A stretch of 64,000 bases of DNA from an uncultured Allobosea sp. (GCF_945957345.1 NZ_CAMFKW010000006.1:99101-163100), one strand, 5' to 3'. Shown: positions 8,630 through 19,489, counted from the first letter of the stretch. A program made the numbers and translations. Notes: generated from the sequence alone by a model not told the origin.

Positions 8630-8647
8630 TGTGTATCGATCGACACA
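8630..8647. promoter_or_regulatory. Candidate TetR operator between regulator and SDR gene
   Basis: Inverted repeat TGTGT-ATCGATCG-ACACA, 15 bp before the SDR start and within the divergent intergenic region. ATCGAT also occurs as a direct repeat at 8624 and 8635. A TTGACG at 8600-8605 could be a -35, but no good -10 accompanies it. Confidence 0.45.
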
Positions 8648-8662
8648 TAAATGGAGTTTGCC

Positions 8663-9403
8663 ATGTCACGCCTTGCCGGAAAGCGCGCTCTCGTCACCGG
8701 CGGCAGCCGCGGAATCGGCGCCGCCATCGCCCGCAGGCTCGCTGCCGAGGGTGCCGATGTCGCGCTCACCTATGAACGCTCCGCCGACAAGGCAGGTGCG
8801 GTCGTCAAGGACATCGAGGCGCTCGGCCGCAAGGGCTTCGCTTTCGCTGCCGACAGCGCCGATCCCGCGGCGGTGACGCATGCCGTCGACGATGCCGCCA
8901 AGGCGCTCGGCGGGCTCGACATCCTCGTCAACAATGCCGGGATCTATCGTGGCGGCCCGGTCGCCGACTGGAGCCTCGCCGATATCGACGCGACGCTTTC
9001 GGTGAATGTCCGGGCGGTGGTGCTGGCCTCGCAGGCCGCGGCGGCGCATCTGGGCGAGGGCGGGCGGATCATCTCCACCGGCTCCTGCCTTGCCGATCGT
9101 GTCGTCGAGCCCGGCGTCACGCTCTATGCGATGAGCAAGGCGGCGCTGATCGGCTTCACCAAGGGGCTGGCGCGCGATCTCGGCCCGCGCGGCATCACCG
9201 TCAACATCGTTCATCCCGGCTCGACCGATACGGACATGAATCCGGCCGATGGCGAGCGGGCGGATGCACAGCGGGCGCGCATGGCTATCCCGCGCTATGG
9301 CCAGCCGGAGGACATCGCCGGGCTCGTCGCCTATCTCGCCAGCGAGGAGGCGCGTTTCATCACCGGTGCCGGTTTCGCTATCGATGGCGGCGTGAATACC
9401 TGA
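8663..9403 (+). CDS. SDR-family oxidoreductase (3-oxoacyl-ACP reductase-like)
   Basis: Classical short-chain dehydrogenase of 246 residues. It has TGGSRGIG (Rossmann glycine motif, residues 12-19), NNAG, the catalytic serine in STGSC and YAMSK as the catalytic Tyr/Lys. It ends in GAGFAIDGG as is usual for FabG-like SDRs. ATG 8663 is chosen because GGAG at 8653-8656 sits 6 bp ahead; the longer ORF start would bury that site. Likely NADPH-dependent reduction of a ketone or aldehyde, induced when the divergent TetR regulator is released. Confidence 0.92.
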   Translation: MSRLAGKRALVTGGSRGIGAAIARRLAAEGADVALTYERSADKAGAVVKDIEALGRKGFAFAADSADPAAVTHAVDDAAKALGGLDILVNNAGIYRGGPVADWSLADIDATLSVNVRAVVLASQAAAAHLGEGGRIISTGSCLADRVVEPGVTLYAMSKAALIGFTKGLARDLGPRGITVNIVHPGSTDTDMNPADGERADAQRARMAIPRYGQPEDIAGLVAYLASEEARFITGAGFAIDGGVNT

Positions 9404-9413
9404 CGTCGCCGGT

Positions 9414-10232
9414 CTAGTGCCCGGGCAGGACGATCATGGTGGGCTTGGCGGGCAGCGTCGCCTTGCTCAGCGTGATCGTCGGCTGCTCGCGGCGTTCGAC
9501 CGGCCACAGGTCCTGCGTGCGGGCGAGGAAGCGGGAGAGCGTGCCGCCGCCGAAGAAATGCATGGGGATCATCACCCGCGCCTGGATCGATTTCAGGACA
9601 TCCAGCATGCCGGACTGGTCGAGCGTATAGCTGCCATCGACCGGGAAGAGCACGATATCGACTCGGCCGAGCGCGCGCAGATGGCCAGGCTCCAGCGGAT
9701 GATGCAGATGGCCGAGATGGGCGATGCAGAGCTCGCCGATCTCGAAGACGAAGATCGAGTTGCCGTCATAGTCGGTGCCGCCGTCATAGGTGCGGATGTT
9801 CGTCGGCACGTTGCGGACGCGGACATCGCCGAGCGTGAGGTCATGATGGGCTGCGCCCTTGCCCTCCGGGTCCCAGCCGCGCAGCACCTGTTTGATCGCG
9901 GTATCGGGATGGTTGGAATAATGCGTTGAATGCGCCTTGTTCATCGTGACGATGTCGGGCGTCAAAGGCGGGCGGACATAGTCGTTGTAGTCGGTCGCGA
10001 TCTTCACGCCGCCCGGCGTCTCGATCAGGAAGGTGGCGTGGCCGACGAAGGTCAGGCGGACCTCGTCCTTGGCGAGCTGCACCCGATGGATCGGCAGGTC
10101 CAGGCTCGCCATCTCCGGCCGGCAGCCGGGCTCGTTCGACTGGGCGCGGGCGGGCAGGGCGAACGTGAACAGCAGTGCCGGGAAAGCCAGGAGATGCAGG
10201 GCGATCGCAAACAGGCCGATGGGCTTACGCAT
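9414..10232 (-). CDS. Exported metallo-beta-lactamase-fold hydrolase
   Basis: A 272-residue protein. MRKPIGLFAIALHLLAFPALLFTFALPARAQ is a signal peptide, placing the enzyme in the periplasm; the track's extra 60 N-terminal residues are therefore dropped. VRLTFVGHATFLIETPGGVKI with THYSNHP, HLGHLHHPL, DIVLFPVDG and IPMHFFGG resembles UlaG/L-ascorbate lactonase-like members of the fold, with several metal-ligand histidines. Substrate unknown. Convergent with the SDR gene, 10 bp apart. Confidence 0.8.
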   Translation of the reverse strand: MRKPIGLFAIALHLLAFPALLFTFALPARAQSNEPGCRPEMASLDLPIHRVQLAKDEVRLTFVGHATFLIETPGGVKIATDYNDYVRPPLTPDIVTMNKAHSTHYSNHPDTAIKQVLRGWDPEGKGAAHHDLTLGDVRVRNVPTNIRTYDGGTDYDGNSIFVFEIGELCIAHLGHLHHPLEPGHLRALGRVDIVLFPVDGSYTLDQSGMLDVLKSIQARVMIPMHFFGGGTLSRFLARTQDLWPVERREQPTITLSKATLPAKPTMIVLPGH

Positions 10233-10410
10233 GGCGCTCTCCGGCTTGATTTTCAACTCACCGAGCTTCAGGCAAAAGCCGGGCCGGGAAAAGCGCCGAT
10301 GCCACTGTTGGCGATTTCGTGAGCGGCGGCGCTGCGCCTTCGTTCCCTTCCTCGAAAAGCCACAGAGCGTGGCCAGCTTGCCGTTTCCTTTCCATCCCGC
10401 CGGCTGCGCC

Positions 10411-11391
10411 ATGACCTTCTCGACCTTCTCCCGTCGCGGCGTTCTGGCCCTGGGACCGTCGCTCGCGATCGGGAGGGCCGGCCACGCCGTTGCGCAAGCG
10501 GCGGATGGGTCCTTGCCGCTGCCGGCCTATATCGAGGCCGTCCGGCCGGTCGCGCTCCTGGCCTTGCGCGAGGGGCGGGCGATCGCCGGTCATGGCGACC
10601 CGGCGCGAAAGGTCCCCGTCGCTTCCGTCCGCAAGAGCCTGCTGGGAGCGCTCTACGGCAGCGCGGTCGGGGAAGGGCAGATCAGGCTCGATGCGACCTT
10701 GGCCGAGCTCGGCATCGACGATCTTCCGCCCGTTCTCTCGGTCGAGGAAAAGCGGGCCACGGTCGCCGATCTGCTGAAGGCCCGCTCGGGCGTCTACCAT
10801 GTCGCCGGCTACGAGACTGCCGAGCAGCGCCGGACGCGGCCGGCGCGCGGCAGCCATCCGCCCGGCAGCTTCTGGTTCTACAACAACTGGGATTTCAACG
10901 CGCTCGGCACGATCTACCGGCAACGGACCGGCGAGGACATCTTCGAGAGCTTCGCCCGCCGCATCGCGCAACCGATCGGCATGCAGGACTTCACTGTGCG
11001 CGACGGCCATTACGTCGAGGACGGTCACTCGCGCCATGCCGCCTATGTCTTCAGCCTGACGACGAGGGACATGCTGCGCTTCGGCGAAATGGTTCTGGCC
11101 GGCGGCGCATGGCAGGGGCAGCGGATCGTTCCCGAGCGGTGGCTCGCGGATTCGCTTTCCGCCCATTCGCAGACATCGCGGGGCGATCTCGGCTACGGCT
11201 ATCTCTGGTGGGTGCTCGATCCCGCGACATTCGGGCCAGGCGCCGGATTCGCCTCAGGCTATGGCGGGCAATTCATCGCCGTCGTGCCGCGGCACAAGCT
11301 CGTCCTGGCGCAGACGACGGCGCGGCGACCGGAAGGCGGCGGCGCAACGCGACGCATGGTTCAGTTGCTGAAGGGGCTGATTGCGGCCTGA
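10411..11391 (+). CDS. Exported serine hydrolase, class C beta-lactamase family
   Basis: A 326-residue beta-lactamase/esterase-fold protein. SRRGVLALGPSLAIG in the first 25 residues looks like a Tat signal. VASVRKSLLG contains the SxxK nucleophile motif and FWFYNNWDFN the YxN motif; the C-terminal GYGGQFIAVVP takes the place of the KTG strand (HTG/GGQ type). ATG 10411 is used; the earlier ORF start lies inside the upstream divergent region. Substrates of this family range from beta-lactams to D-peptides and esters, so it should not be called a resistance gene from sequence alone. Confidence 0.82.
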   Translation: MTFSTFSRRGVLALGPSLAIGRAGHAVAQAADGSLPLPAYIEAVRPVALLALREGRAIAGHGDPARKVPVASVRKSLLGALYGSAVGEGQIRLDATLAELGIDDLPPVLSVEEKRATVADLLKARSGVYHVAGYETAEQRRTRPARGSHPPGSFWFYNNWDFNALGTIYRQRTGEDIFESFARRIAQPIGMQDFTVRDGHYVEDGHSRHAAYVFSLTTRDMLRFGEMVLAGGAWQGQRIVPERWLADSLSAHSQTSRGDLGYGYLWWVLDPATFGPGAGFASGYGGQFIAVVPRHKLVLAQTTARRPEGGGATRRMVQLLKGLIAA

Positions 11392-11494
11392 CTGCACAGC
11401 GGCAAGGTTGCGGGCTCTGGCCGGGCTCGCTACATAGCGGCCAGATTTCCCGACATCCGTCGCCAAGCGTTCTAAAGCGGAGCCCGCTCGCCCC

Positions 11495-13147
<1,653 letters not shown>

Positions 13148-13166
13148 GTGCTTGATATCTGACTCG

Positions 13167-13205
13167 AAAAGCCCCGCGGTACCGCAAGGTCCGCGGGGCT
13201 TTTTT
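13167..13205 (+). terminator. Rho-independent terminator after ettA
   Basis: Stem AAAAGCCCCGCGG pairs with CCGCGGGGCTTTT around an 11-nt loop and runs into six T. Strong and complete. Confidence 0.93.
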
Positions 13206-13315
13206 AATGCAATACTTTAGGAAGGATGCCGGTGCTGCTGTGCCCGACTTGCGGGCGTAGAAGGGGCGACCTAAGGCTTCCGGTCTCCGCCGCGTCACAA
13301 AGACCGCCCGAACCC

Positions 13316-14230
13316 ATGAGTCAGCCGGCCTCGCTCCCCCGCCCTGATCCGTCGCTCGGGAGCTATGCGACGATGCTGCTCCTCGCCTTGCTCTGGGGCG
13401 TATCGATCCCGATCACCAAGCTCGGCCTCATCACGCTGCCGCCGCTGACGCTGACGGCGTTGCGCTTCATCATCGCCGTGCCCCTGATGTTTATTCTCGT
13501 CGTCGGCAAGCAGCGCCTGCCCCGGCGGGAGCTGCCGCGGCTGGCGGCGCTGGGCATTCTCGGTATCGGCATCGGGCAGGTCGCGCAGACCTTCGGCGTC
13601 GCCGGCACCTCGGCCTCGGTCGGCACGATCATTTCCGCGACGATCCCGATCTTCGTCGTGATCTTCGCGGCCTTGCGGCTCAGGCAATCCGTGTCGCGGC
13701 TTCAGGCGCTCGGGCTCGTCGCCGCCTTCGCAGGTATCGCGGTCGTGGCATCCGGGCGGGGCGATGCGGCTTCCGCGGTGACGCAGACCACGCTCGCCGG
13801 CGCGATGCTGGTGCTGCTCTCGGCCGTGACCATCGCGTTCTACTATGTCTGGAGCGTCGAACTGTCCGAGCGCTGGGGCACCGCCACTGTCGCGGCCTGG
13901 AGCACGCTGTTCGGCTTCATCGCGCTGCTGCCCTGGGCGGCTTGGGAGATGTCGCATGTGCCGTTCGCGGTGACGGCGACGGGGCTGGGCGCCGCGATCT
14001 ATCTCGGCGTTGTCGTGACCGTGGCGGGGCTGTTCATGTGGCTTGCCATCCTGCGCACGGTCCCGGCCCGGATCGCGGCTGCCATCCAGTATCTCCAGCC
14101 GGTCGTCGGCGTTGCGGCCGCGGCTGTGATGTTCGGCGACGATCTCGGATTGATGTTCGTGACCGGGGTCGGCCTCGTGCTCGGTGGGCTTGCGCTCACC
14201 GTGGCGAACCGGCGTGGCGAGAGCGCCTGA
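13316..14230 (+). CDS. EamA/DMT-family inner-membrane transporter
   Basis: A 304-residue membrane protein with about ten hydrophobic segments and the two EamA repeats (LLLALLWGVSIPITKLGL at the first, AGAMLVLLSAVTIAFYYVW at the second). The inner ATG at 13316 (MSQPASLPRPDPS) is preferred because the track ORF's first 30 residues look like non-coding read-through after the ettA terminator. Members export metabolites or amino acids; the substrate cannot be read from sequence. The VOC gene follows 44 bp downstream. Confidence 0.88.
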   Translation: MSQPASLPRPDPSLGSYATMLLLALLWGVSIPITKLGLITLPPLTLTALRFIIAVPLMFILVVGKQRLPRRELPRLAALGILGIGIGQVAQTFGVAGTSASVGTIISATIPIFVVIFAALRLRQSVSRLQALGLVAAFAGIAVVASGRGDAASAVTQTTLAGAMLVLLSAVTIAFYYVWSVELSERWGTATVAAWSTLFGFIALLPWAAWEMSHVPFAVTATGLGAAIYLGVVVTVAGLFMWLAILRTVPARIAAAIQYLQPVVGVAAAAVMFGDDLGLMFVTGVGLVLGGLALTVANRRGESA

Positions 14231-14274
14231 CGCCAGCGGTGGACAGCCGCGCCGCCGCGGCTTCAACTGGCGGC

Positions 14275-14913
14275 ATGCTGACGCTTGACCATCTCACCGT
14301 GATCGCCCCGACGCTTGCGGAAGGCGTCGCGCATGTCCGCGACTGCCTCGACCTCGACGTGCCCTTCGGCCAGCGGCACGGCTATATGGGGACCCATAAT
14401 CACCTGCTGCAACTTGGCGACGCGGTCTATCTGGAGATCATCGCGCTTGATCCTGCCGGGGCGCATCCCAGCCGGGCGCGCTGGTTCGGTCTCGACGATC
14501 GGAAGCAGGTCCGAAGGGATTGGGATGCCGGCCGTCGTTTGCGCGGCTGGGTTGCTCGCACCGACTGCATCGATGCAGTCCTCAATGGCAGGGAGGCGAT
14601 CTTCGGGCGGAAGGTCGCGCTGCCGACGGGTACACCCGCCTTCGATTTTGCCATCCCCGACGACGGTTCGCTGCCTTGGGGAGGGGCAGCTCCCTCGATC
14701 ATCGACCGGCGCGGCAAGGCGCGTTCGATGGCGGCGATCGCCGATCTCGGCGCCCGCTTGCGTGGGTTTTCGCTGGAGCATCCGGAGGGCGAGGCGATCT
14801 CCGCGCTTTTGCAAACGTTGGGCGCAGAGCGAGCACCTCTCGTCACCCAGGGGTCCGAGTTGCGCTATCGCGCGCAGATCGACACGCCAGAGGGCCTCAA
14901 AGAGCTTTTCTGA
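14275..14913 (+). CDS. VOC-superfamily protein (glyoxalase-3-like domain)
   Basis: A 212-residue protein starting LTLDHLTVIAPTLAEGVAHV, the first beta strand of a vicinal-oxygen-chelate fold with a metal-ligand histidine. GTHNHLLQLGDAVYLEIIALDP is the second block with the ligand His and Glu. It resembles the Glyoxalase_3 domain proteins, which are metal-binding but mostly uncharacterised. ATG 14275 is chosen as the point where homology begins. Function unknown. Confidence 0.8.
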   Translation: MLTLDHLTVIAPTLAEGVAHVRDCLDLDVPFGQRHGYMGTHNHLLQLGDAVYLEIIALDPAGAHPSRARWFGLDDRKQVRRDWDAGRRLRGWVARTDCIDAVLNGREAIFGRKVALPTGTPAFDFAIPDDGSLPWGGAAPSIIDRRGKARSMAAIADLGARLRGFSLEHPEGEAISALLQTLGAERAPLVTQGSELRYRAQIDTPEGLKELF

Positions 14914-15234
14914 GGTGAGAGCGGTACCATGGTAGGCGGCCATCGCGGCGTTTCGATATCGGCGCGCGGGGGCTGCGACGCTGTGACATGCCCCGCGCTT
15001 CAGCGGGCCATCAGCGTTTTTCCCTGCGGAATCAGCGTAATTTAGTCGGAGCTACGAGTGGCAAGCGGGGCCGCCATGCGGTTCTCGCCTGACGACTTAA
15101 GTTATGATTAAGGCAGCGGCTCCTAGGAGCAGAGTCGCATCCAAAGCAATTCTACGCCTTGGACCTGATAAATCCGATCTGGAACTGGTCAAGTTATTGA
15201 TCGTGTTCTTGCTACCATGACGTGAAGGTTGATT
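14914..15234. other. 321-bp intergenic region with palindromes before the peptide-binding protein
   Basis: No gene seen. It holds a TTAA-N7-TTAA box (listed separately), the 12-bp perfect palindrome GCTCCTAGGAGC at 15119-15130, and a locally AT-richer stretch (about 15090-15235) that probably contains the promoter of the substrate-binding protein. Confidence 0.6.
15097..15111. promoter_or_regulatory. Perfect CtrA-like box (TTAA-N7-TTAA)
   Basis: TTAA-GTTATGA-TTAA, extended to CTTAA...TTAAG, 124 bp before the substrate-binding protein start. It matches the full consensus for the alphaproteobacterial cell-cycle regulator CtrA. The match is seen; binding is inferred. Confidence 0.5.
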
Positions 15235-17022
15235 ATGACTAGCCAGTATATCCAGGGTATGGTGCAGGACGTGAAGAAGGGCGGCCTGTCGCGGCGCTCC
15301 TTCATCCAGAAGATGGCGGCGCTGGGGATCACCGCGCCGATCGCGACCCAGATCCTCTCCTGGAACGATGTCGCGATGGCCAATGCCACGCTCGAATACA
15401 AGCCGACCAAGGCCGGCGGCGGTGGCCCGCTGAAGATGCTGCTCTGGCAGGCTCCGACGCTGCTCAACCCGCATTTCGCCTCGGGCACCAAGGACCAGAT
15501 CGCCTCGCGCGTGTTCTACGAGCCGCTCGCCGGCTGGGACAAGGAGGGCAACCTGATCCCGCAGCTCGCGGCCGAAGTCCCCAGCAAGGCCAATGGCGGC
15601 CTGTCCGAGGACGGCACGACCGTTACCTGGAAGCTGAAGAAGGACGTGAAGTGGCATGACGGCAAGCCCTTCACGGCCGACGACGTCGTCTTCACCTGGG
15701 AATATGCCGCCGATCCGGCGACCGCCGCCTACACCACCGGCGCCTACAAGGACATCAAGGTCGAGAAGGTCGACGACCTCACCGTCAAGGTGATCTTTGC
15801 CAAGCCGACGCCGTTCTGGGCGGATCCCTTCGTCGGCGTCGCCGGCATGATCATCCCGAAGCACCATTTCGGTGACTACAAGGGCGCGAAGTCGCGCGAA
15901 GCCCCGGCCAACCTGAAGCCCGTCGGCACCGGTCCCTACAAGTTCGCCGATTTCAAGCCGGGCGACATCCTGCAGGGCACCCGCAACGAGGCCTACCACG
16001 TCGCCAACCGTCCGCATTTCGACACGTTCGAGATCAAGGGTGGCGGTGACGCGGTCTCGGCGGCGCGCGCCGTTCTCCAGACCGGCGAATATGACTATGC
16101 CTGGGATACGCTGGTCGAGGACGAAGTCCTCAAGCGCATGGAGATCGGCGGCCGCGGCAAGATCAGTGCCGCGCCGGCAGGCGATATCGAGTTCATCACC
16201 CTGAACACGACCGATCCGTGGACCGAGGTCGATGGCGAGCGTTCCAACGCCAAGACCAAGCACCCGACGCTCAGCGATCCGGCGGTGCGCCAGGCGATCA
16301 ACCTGCTGATCGACCGCGACTCGATCCAGAAGTTCATCTATGGCCGCGCCGGTGCCGCCACGGCGAGCTTCGTCAACGAGCCCAAGCAGTTCAAGTCGGA
16401 GAAGCTCAAGTACGAGTTCAGCATCGAGAAGGCGAACAAGATCCTCGACGATGCCGGCTGGAAGAAGGGTTCCGACGGCATCCGCGAGAAGGATGGCAAG
16501 AAGCTCAAATACGTCTTCCAGACCTCGATCAACGCACCGCGCCAGAAGGTGCAGGCCATCATCAAGCAGGCCTGCCAGCGTGCCGGTATCGATATCGAGT
16601 TGAAGTCGGTGACGGCTTCGGTGTTCTTCTCGTCGGACGTCGCGAACCCCGACACCTACACCAAGCTCTATACCGACATCGAGATGTACACGACGACGCA
16701 GCCGCAGCCCGATCCGGAGCGGTTCCTCAACCAGTTCACCTCCTGGGAAGTCGCCAGCAAGGAGAACAAGTGGCTGGGCCGCAACGTCTCGCGCTACACG
16801 GACCCGGCTGCCGATGAGGCCTACAAGGCCGCCCAGAAGGAGCTCGACCCGGCGAAGCGCGCCGCGCTGCTGATCAAGGTCAACGAGATCTTCTGCGAGG
16901 CCAACGTCATCCTGCCGATCCTGTCGCGCAAGAAGGTGGTCGCCGTGGCGAACAGCCTCTCGCATGACCATTCGGGCTGGGACGTCGACACCTGGAACCT
17001 CGCTTCCTGGTATCGCGCCTGA
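15235..17022 (+). CDS. Peptide-type ABC transporter substrate-binding protein (SBP family 5)
   Basis: A 595-residue periplasmic binding protein of the DppA/OppA family. Signal SRRSFIQKMAALGITAPIA is a Tat-type leader. Family blocks include VTWKLKKDVKWHDGKPFTADDVVFTWE (about residues 124-150), PVGTGPYKF and DPAVRQAINLLIDRD. ATG 15235 has GAAGG 6 bp ahead. There are no permease or ATPase genes beside it, so it is either an orphan that docks on a transporter elsewhere or the end of a split operon. The terminator 53 bp after its stop supports a single-gene transcript. Confidence 0.92.
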   Translation: MTSQYIQGMVQDVKKGGLSRRSFIQKMAALGITAPIATQILSWNDVAMANATLEYKPTKAGGGGPLKMLLWQAPTLLNPHFASGTKDQIASRVFYEPLAGWDKEGNLIPQLAAEVPSKANGGLSEDGTTVTWKLKKDVKWHDGKPFTADDVVFTWEYAADPATAAYTTGAYKDIKVEKVDDLTVKVIFAKPTPFWADPFVGVAGMIIPKHHFGDYKGAKSREAPANLKPVGTGPYKFADFKPGDILQGTRNEAYHVANRPHFDTFEIKGGGDAVSAARAVLQTGEYDYAWDTLVEDEVLKRMEIGGRGKISAAPAGDIEFITLNTTDPWTEVDGERSNAKTKHPTLSDPAVRQAINLLIDRDSIQKFIYGRAGAATASFVNEPKQFKSEKLKYEFSIEKANKILDDAGWKKGSDGIREKDGKKLKYVFQTSINAPRQKVQAIIKQACQRAGIDIELKSVTASVFFSSDVANPDTYTKLYTDIEMYTTTQPQPDPERFLNQFTSWEVASKENKWLGRNVSRYTDPAADEAYKAAQKELDPAKRAALLIKVNEIFCEANVILPILSRKKVVAVANSLSHDHSGWDVDTWNLASWYRA

Positions 17023-17075
17023 TCTGGAAATCAGTCCCCTGCGGAGAGACATCTGCGTAGGGGGCGCCCAATAAG

Positions 17076-17109
17076 AAAGGCCCGGCGGACGTGCTCCGCC
17101 GGGCCTTTT
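17076..17109 (+). terminator. Terminator after the substrate-binding protein gene
   Basis: Stem AAAGGCCCGGCGGA pairs with TCCGCCGGGCCTTT around a 5-nt loop, flanked by A and T tracts, so it can also stop the convergent lldD-like transcript. Confidence 0.92.
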
Positions 17110-17143
17110 CTATGGTCGTCGGCTGTCGGGCCGAGAAGCCGTG

Positions 17144-18313
17144 TCAGCTCGCCAGCCGCTTCATCGCGCCGGCACGGCCGCCGACGAGGATGCGCTCGTC
17201 GACTTGCATAATGTCGCGCAGGCCGCAGAGCGCCATGGTGGTGTCGAGCTCCTTGCGGATGATGTCGAGCGCGGCGGTGACGCCCTGCTCGCCCATGGCG
17301 CCGAGCCCGTAGAGGAAGGCGCGGCCGATAAAGGTGCCCTTGGCGCCGAGCGCGACCGCTTTCAGCACATCCTGGCCCGAGCGGATGCCGCCGTCGAACA
17401 GCACCTCGATGCGGTTGCCGACCTGCTCGACGATGCCGGGCAGGGCCTCGATCGAGGAGAGGGCCCCGTCAAGCTGGCGGCCGCCATGGTTCGAGACGAT
17501 CAGCGCGTCGGCGCCGCTCTTGGCCGCCATCTCGGCGTCCTCGGGGTCGAGGATGCCTTTCAGGATCAACTTGCCGCCCCATTGCTCCTTGATCCACTGC
17601 ACGTCGTCCCAGTTGAGCTGCGGGTCGAACTGGCTGGCGGTCCAGGAGGAGAGCGAGGACATGTCGGCGACGCCGGTGACATGGCCGACGATGTTGCCGA
17701 ACTGCCGGCGCGGCGTGTCCAGCATTTTCAGGCACCAGCGCGGCTTGAAGGCGAGGTTGATCAGGTTGGCGATGGTTGGCTTCGGCGGGGCGGAGAGGCC
17801 GTTGCGGATGTCCTTGTGGCGCTGGCCGAGGACCTGCAGGTCGAGCGTCAGCACCAGGGCCGAGCAGCCGGCGGCCTTGGCCCGCTGGATCAGGCGGGAG
17901 ATGAAGTCGCGATCCTTCATCACATAGAGCTGGAACCAGAAGGGTGCGCTGGTGTGGTTCGCGACATCCTCGATCGAGCAGATGCTCATGGTCGAGAGGG
18001 TGAAGGGCACGCCGGCCTTGGCGGCAGCCTTGGCGGCGAGGATCTCGCCATCGGCGTGCTGCATCCCGGTCATGCCGGTGGGCGCGATCGCGACGGGCAT
18101 CGCGACCGGCTGGCCGATCATCTCCGAGGCGAGCGAGCGGTTGGTCATGTCGACCGCGACGCGCTGGCGCAGCTTCACCTTGGCGAAGTCGGTCTCGTTG
18201 GCGCGGTAGGTGCCCTCGGTCCAGGCGCCGGAATCGGCATAGTCGTAGAACATGCGCGGCACCCGGCGCTTGGCCATGAGGCGCAGGTCTTCGATGGTCA
18301 GGGGCTGGGCCAT
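17144..18313 (-). CDS. lldD: FMN-dependent alpha-hydroxy-acid dehydrogenase (L-lactate dehydrogenase type)
   Basis: A 389-residue flavoenzyme that oxidises L-lactate or a similar 2-hydroxyacid to the 2-oxoacid, feeding electrons to the respiratory chain. FYDYADSGAWTEGTYRANE is the N-terminal FMN/substrate block, MPVAIAPTGMTGM binds FMN, FWFQLYVMKDR carries the conserved tyrosine, and SNHGGRQLDG contains the catalytic histidine with the substrate arginine. DGGIRSGQDVLKA and GRAFLYGLGA bind the FMN phosphate. Substrate could also be glycolate or mandelate; lldD is the best single guess. Confidence 0.85.
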   Translation of the reverse strand: MAQPLTIEDLRLMAKRRVPRMFYDYADSGAWTEGTYRANETDFAKVKLRQRVAVDMTNRSLASEMIGQPVAMPVAIAPTGMTGMQHADGEILAAKAAAKAGVPFTLSTMSICSIEDVANHTSAPFWFQLYVMKDRDFISRLIQRAKAAGCSALVLTLDLQVLGQRHKDIRNGLSAPPKPTIANLINLAFKPRWCLKMLDTPRRQFGNIVGHVTGVADMSSLSSWTASQFDPQLNWDDVQWIKEQWGGKLILKGILDPEDAEMAAKSGADALIVSNHGGRQLDGALSSIEALPGIVEQVGNRIEVLFDGGIRSGQDVLKAVALGAKGTFIGRAFLYGLGAMGEQGVTAALDIIRKELDTTMALCGLRDIMQVDERILVGGRAGAMKRLAS

Positions 18314-18409
18314 GTGTCGTCTCGCCGTTGGCGTCCCGTCTTGTCCTTCCGGCTGACTCGCATGGATGGCGGGCCGCGCGCAACCATCCTACCGCACGGA
18401 AGGCCTGCG

Positions 18410-19033
18410 TCAGGAGATCGCCATGTAGCGGCCGGGCTTGTGGTTCATGCCGAGGATGGCGTTGAGCACGAGCGTTCCCAGCAGCGACAGCGCGACCTTG
18501 TCGGGCGGCAGCACGAAGAGCGCGGCGGCGAAGATCGCGGCGTCGATGCCGAGCTGGACCCAGCCGGCGCGCAGGCCGTGGCGCTCCTGCAGGTAGAGCG
18601 CGAGGATGTTGACGCCGCCGATCGCGGTGCGGTGACGCGCCAGCGCCAGCAGGCCGAGCCCCATCGCGACACCGCCTGCGATAGCGGCATAGAGCGGGGC
18701 CACGGCTTCGATGCGGAACCAGCCCGGGGTCGCCCAGACGAAGACGGAGACCAGCATCACGGCGGCAAAGGTCCGCAGCGTGAAGGGCAGGCCCATGCGC
18801 TGGAAAGCCAGCCAGTAGAACGGCAGGTTGATGACGAAGAAGAGCAGGCTGAAATCAGCTCCCGTGGCGAATTGCAGCAAGAGGGCGAGCCCGGCCGCGC
18901 CGCCGGTCAGCACCGTCGCCTTGGCGAAGAGGACGATGCCGAAGCTGATCATCAGCGTGCCCAGCGGCAAGGCGATGAGGTCCTCGTAGAAGCGGTGCTG
19001 CTGCGGCAGGGTGGAGGTAGCGGTCTGGGGCAT
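18410..19033 (-). CDS. YitT-family membrane protein
   Basis: A 207-residue protein with five to six hydrophobic segments and the YitT (DUF161) pattern: GTLMISFGIVLFAKATVLTGGAAGLALLLQF, then FFVINLPFYWLAF and RHRTAIGGVNILALYLQE. The track's upstream start is a TTG at 19081; ATG 19033 is preferred. These proteins sit in the inner membrane and have no established activity. About 96 bp separate it from the lldD-like gene on the same strand, so co-transcription is possible. Confidence 0.8.
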   Translation of the reverse strand: MPQTATSTLPQQHRFYEDLIALPLGTLMISFGIVLFAKATVLTGGAAGLALLLQFATGADFSLLFFVINLPFYWLAFQRMGLPFTLRTFAAVMLVSVFVWATPGWFRIEAVAPLYAAIAGGVAMGLGLLALARHRTAIGGVNILALYLQERHGLRAGWVQLGIDAAIFAAALFVLPPDKVALSLLGTLVLNAILGMNHKPGRYMAIS

Positions 19034-19344
19034 GGCGAGGCCTGTATCGGCTGGTGGCTTCCGGCGCCAGAGGGCCAGCAAGGATCGGGCCGGGTTGAGC
19101 CAGCCTCTGGAATGGGCTCGTCCGATACTCTTGGGCCAGAGCGAGGGCTTCGAGAAAGCTGCGATGCGGGGAAGGGTTTCGCCAAGGTGAGGCGCAGCGC
19201 AGACCGGGCTGCGGTCATCCCTTACAGTTGAGAATTTCTCGGCTCGGCAATCATGGCGGGCGGGACGCTACGTCGCCGGTCATGACGATTCCGGTGCCGA
19301 TCCGGCAGGCTCCCCGTTTCGTCGGCGCCAAAGCACGGATCGTG

Positions 19345-19361
19345 TTGACAAAATCTTGACA
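19345..19361 (+). promoter_or_regulatory. Tandem TTGACA -35-like elements upstream of the cold-shock gene
   Basis: TTGACA occurs twice, at 19345 and 19356, some 140 bp before the csp start. No convincing -10 is seen at 16-18 bp from either, so only the -35 match is supported. It would leave the long leader typical of cold-shock mRNAs. Confidence 0.3.
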
Positions 19362-19489
19362 GACGGAAGGGCGCTTGCCCGTGCTTTCATCTCGACAAGG
19401 CTCGGTTTTCGGTCAATCCTTCCCTTGCCGGCATAGGAGCCATGCGCTCACTGCCGGTGAGTAACGCTTTGGCTTCGAGGAATGTGGCG

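Noticed and set aside
10411-11391. Calling the beta-lactamase-fold protein an antibiotic-resistance gene
   Set aside because: SxxK and YxN motifs occur equally in esterases and D-peptidases of the family, so resistance is not supported.
15097-17052. 651-codon minus-strand ORF over the substrate-binding protein
   Set aside because: Antisense shadow of an intact family-5 binding protein; no recognisable motifs.
17141-19231. 696-codon plus-strand ORF over the lldD-like and YitT genes
   Set aside because: Shadow of two minus-strand genes with clear motifs; composition Arg/Gly/His/Asp-rich.
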